Shown here one piece after another: positions 6,037-7,611 of a stretch of 7,611 nt of DNA; the first letter of the stretch is position 1; every line of letters begins with the position of its first letter. The notes under the pieces are model-generated. The model was not told where the DNA came from, ran no database searches, and was given only the letters and a program-made list of their open reading frames with translations. Location: positions 1 through 7,611 of the forward strand of contig JAZGFA010000006.1 in the NCBI GenBank assembly GCA_036478975.1, given 5' to 3'. Position numbers and translations under genes: made by a program. This DNA comes from Robiginitomaculum sp036478975. Lineage in GTDB: Bacteria > Pseudomonadota > Alphaproteobacteria > Caulobacterales > Maricaulaceae.

Positions 6037-6797
6037 GCCAAAGCCTGAAACAAATTCGCGCCGACGCTATTGGGCAAAAGCCGAGTCATGTCCGCTTCTG
6101 ATGGCAGGCTGATAATTGCGCTATTCATCGCCGCGCCTAAGCTTTCGCCGTCGGCTATGGCAGACAGAAAATTATATTCCGCTGGCTCTAATACGCGGTA
6201 ACTGACCACATATTGATAGCGCCACACCAAAACATATTGCGTCTGCGGGAGCAGTTTTATTTGCGCGCCTAAAGCTTCCTCCTTGCGGATGGATTGCCAA
6301 ATGTCAAAGACAGGCCAATCGAGTTTAAGCAAGGTTGCGCCTGGCATAAGGGTCAGATTTAGGCCCTCTAAATCCTCGCCAGCTTCGGCTAATTTCGTCA
6401 GGGCGCTAATTTCAAGCGGGCGCGCATCCGCCGCCACATGGGCCAAAGTCCACGCCCTATCAAGGCGGGTGACATCGGTAAGGTAAGGCAATTTATGCTC
6501 ATCCCCCGCCGCGCTGACAAGGGCCTCAAATCCGTCGCCGTAATCGACAAGGCTGCGCTGACGGGCGGGGGATTTCTTGATGTGGCGCTTCACCAATTGC
6601 AAGAAAAAATCATCGCCAACCAAATTATGCACGGCCATATAATTAGCCTCTAAAACATCGCATAATGCGCTCACCGAATTATTGCGATATACGGCGATAA
6701 ACTCCGGATCAAAACCGGCGCGCTTTACCTGCTCCAGCGCGGCGGTTTCATTGCCGCCAAGCAAGGTCGCCATAGCCTTCATGTAATCGCCTAGCAT
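6033..6797 (-). CDS. bufC: BufC/HvfC-type putative DNA-binding-fold (DUF2063) bufferin maturation partner
   Basis: A 254-residue soluble protein. The N-terminal half (about 3-115) carries the DUF2063 pattern: VYRNNSVSALCDVLEANYMAVHNLVGD at 36-62, SLVDYGDGFEALV at 82-94, and LPYLTDVTRLDRAW at 103-116. The C-terminal half is a less conserved domain rich in Trp, Tyr and Leu. The fold was named for resemblance to DNA-binding proteins, but in known systems BufC acts with BufB, probably as a precursor-recruiting partner that helps modify the peptide. It starts inside the end of bufB (ATGCTAG, 7-bp overlap), indicating translational coupling; no strong Shine-Dalgarno is seen. Its TAA (6033-6035) overlaps the TAG of the convergent glycosyltransferase gene (6034-6036). 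No DoxX-type bufD follows, so bufC is the last gene of this operon. Confidence 0.85.
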   Translation of the reverse strand: MLGDYMKAMATLLGGNETAALEQVKRAGFDPEFIAVYRNNSVSALCDVLEANYMAVHNLVGDDFFLQLVKRHIKKSPARQRSLVDYGDGFEALVSAAGDEHKLPYLTDVTRLDRAWTLAHVAADARPLEISALTKLAEAGEDLEGLNLTLMPGATLLKLDWPVFDIWQSIRKEEALGAQIKLLPQTQYVLVWRYQYVVSYRVLEPAEYNFLSAIADGESLGAAMNSAIISLPSEADMTRLLPNSVGANLFQALA

Positions 6798-7611
6798 GGG
6801 GCCTGCACGTTTTCGCTAGCGCGCGCAAGGCATTGGCTGGCCCGTTCATGCTCGCCGAGCAAGGTTTCAAAACTTGGAATCTCGCCGTCGCGCTCTAGCA
6901 GGACAGGCTTTGGCCCCAAGTGAGCGAGGGCAAATTCTAACAGCTCCCATACGGGATCTGCGACCGGCGCGCTATGGGTATCAATCAGCAGAGCCGCGCC
7001 TGCGGCTTTATCCGCGTGGTGGCCAGCAATGTGAATTTCTCCGACCAAATCAGGCGCGATTGCTTTGATATAAGCGCGCGCGTCAATGCCCGTATTCACC
7101 GCGCTGATATAAATATTATTCACGTCCATAAGCAGCCCGCAGCCGGCGCGTTTGGCGATTTGTGATAAAAATTCCGGCTCGCCTAAATCGGTGTTTGCCC
7201 GCATATAATTAGTCGGGTTTTCAATTAAAATGCGCCGGCCAATCGCGCTTTGAAAGGCGTCAATACGCTCCACCATATGGTCTTCCGCGGCGCGGGTTCT
7301 GGGCAAGGGCAATAGGTCGGCAAAATACTCACCTTCAAAACTAGACCATGTGGCATGCTCTGAAACCTGCGCCGGATTAAACCGGTCAATCAGCGCTTTT
7401 AGATTTTTAAGATGCCTATCGCAAAACGGGTCAAGCCCGCCAAGCGATGCGCCAATGCCGTGAAAGCTTATCGGATAATTATTAGAAAATTCTTCTAGCC
7501 AGCTTAGGCGCGGCCCGCCGTCAACCATGTAATTTTCCGGATGCACTTCATACCAAATGTCATGCCCGCTATCTTTATGGGAATTTGCGCCGGAATAACC
7601 CAAAGCGTGCT
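6791..7611 (-). CDS. bufB: MNIO-family bufferin maturase (DUF692), 5' end cut by right window edge
   Basis: At least 270 residues of a DUF692 enzyme, a TIM-barrel multinuclear non-heme iron oxidase. Relatives such as MbnB and BufB modify cysteines of a small precursor peptide. Conserved His/Asp/Glu blocks are intact, numbered from the TTG at 7601-7603: EVHPENY 19-25, FHGIGASLGG 47-56, SEHATW 81-86, IENPTNY 127-133, DVNNIY 160-165, GEIHIAGHH 188-196, DTHSAPV 208-214 and ERDGEIP 237-243. These supply the metal ligands in the family. That TTG is probably not the real start: the frame stays open to the edge, the codons before it encode His-Ala, and homologues have about 20-25 more residues including a GVGL-type first strand. 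The gene overlaps bufC by 7 bp. The expected precursor gene bufA (DUF2282-like) would lie beyond 7611. Confidence 0.9.
   Translation of the reverse strand, partial: HALGYSGANSHKDSGHDIWYEVHPENYMVDGGPRLSWLEEFSNNYPISFHGIGASLGGLDPFCDRHLKNLKALIDRFNPAQVSEHATWSSFEGEYFADLLPLPRTRAAEDHMVERIDAFQSAIGRRILIENPTNYMRANTDLGEPEFLSQIAKRAGCGLLMDVNNIYISAVNTGIDARAYIKAIAPDLVGEIHIAGHHADKAAGAALLIDTHSAPVADPVWELLEFALAHLGPKPVLLERDGEIPSFETLLGEHERASQCLARASENVQAPC

Noticed and set aside
6283..7165. Plus-strand ORFs opposite bufC and bufB considered as a possible bufA precursor
   Set aside because: None has a signal peptide or a regular Cys pattern, and all are antisense to conserved domains; the precursor normally lies upstream of bufB on the same strand.
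1..7611. CRISPR, tRNA/rRNA, IS elements, attachment sites, or a phage or defence island
   Set aside because: No spaced direct repeats, no tRNA-like cloverleaf, no transposase or integrase motif, and every gene over 200 codons has a housekeeping, envelope or bufferin assignment.

Overview
The window looks like chromosomal DNA from an alphaproteobacterium. The evidence is the style of the encoded proteins: the GltD N-terminus, a roughly 530-residue Ppx with an HPD-type C-terminal domain, and PPK1 directly upstream of ppx. The best promoter also resembles the TTGACG / GCTATA type described for Caulobacter. A Caulobacterales/Hyphomonadaceae-like lineage is my best guess, but it is an inference from style and not a proven placement. 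The DNA is gene-dense: five complete genes, two genes cut by the window edges, and no intergenic gap above about 190 bp. I see no tRNA, rRNA, CRISPR array, IS element or other sign of recent transfer.

Layout. (1) 1-265, minus: 5' end of gltD, the glutamate synthase small subunit, running off the left edge. (2) 266-455: a divergent intergenic region with a good promoter for gltD, a leader hairpin and two further dyads. (3) 456-1283, plus: uppP/bacA, undecaprenyl-diphosphatase. (4) 1289-2881 and 2850-5069, minus: ppx (exopolyphosphatase) and ppk (polyphosphate kinase 1). They form a two-gene operon read ppk then ppx with a 32-bp overlap, and a sigma70-type promoter lies directly before ppk. (5) 5185-6036, plus: a WecG/TagA/CpsF-family (GT26) glycosyltransferase, possibly translated from a leaderless or near-leaderless mRNA. 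(6) 6033-6797 and 6791-7611, minus: bufC (DUF2063) and bufB (DUF692/MNIO), overlapping by 7 bp and read bufB then bufC. bufB is cut by the right edge.

How the genes fit together. ppk and ppx make and degrade polyphosphate. uppP recycles the lipid carrier for cell-wall and surface polysaccharide synthesis, and the WecG-like enzyme probably adds a sugar to a polyprenyl-linked intermediate. bufB/bufC are the maturation pair of a bufferin-type RiPP (ribosomally made, post-translationally modified peptide) system linked to copper handling. The precursor gene bufA is not visible and would be expected just beyond the right edge. Both convergent junctions are extremely tight (5 bp between uppP and ppx; overlapping stop codons between the glycosyltransferase gene and bufC), so any termination signals must lie inside coding DNA.

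The most system-like content is the bufB-bufC pair. It belongs to a recently described class and is not an unknown one. The remaining genes are ordinary housekeeping or envelope genes, and the less expected signals are in the regulatory DNA and at the gene junctions.
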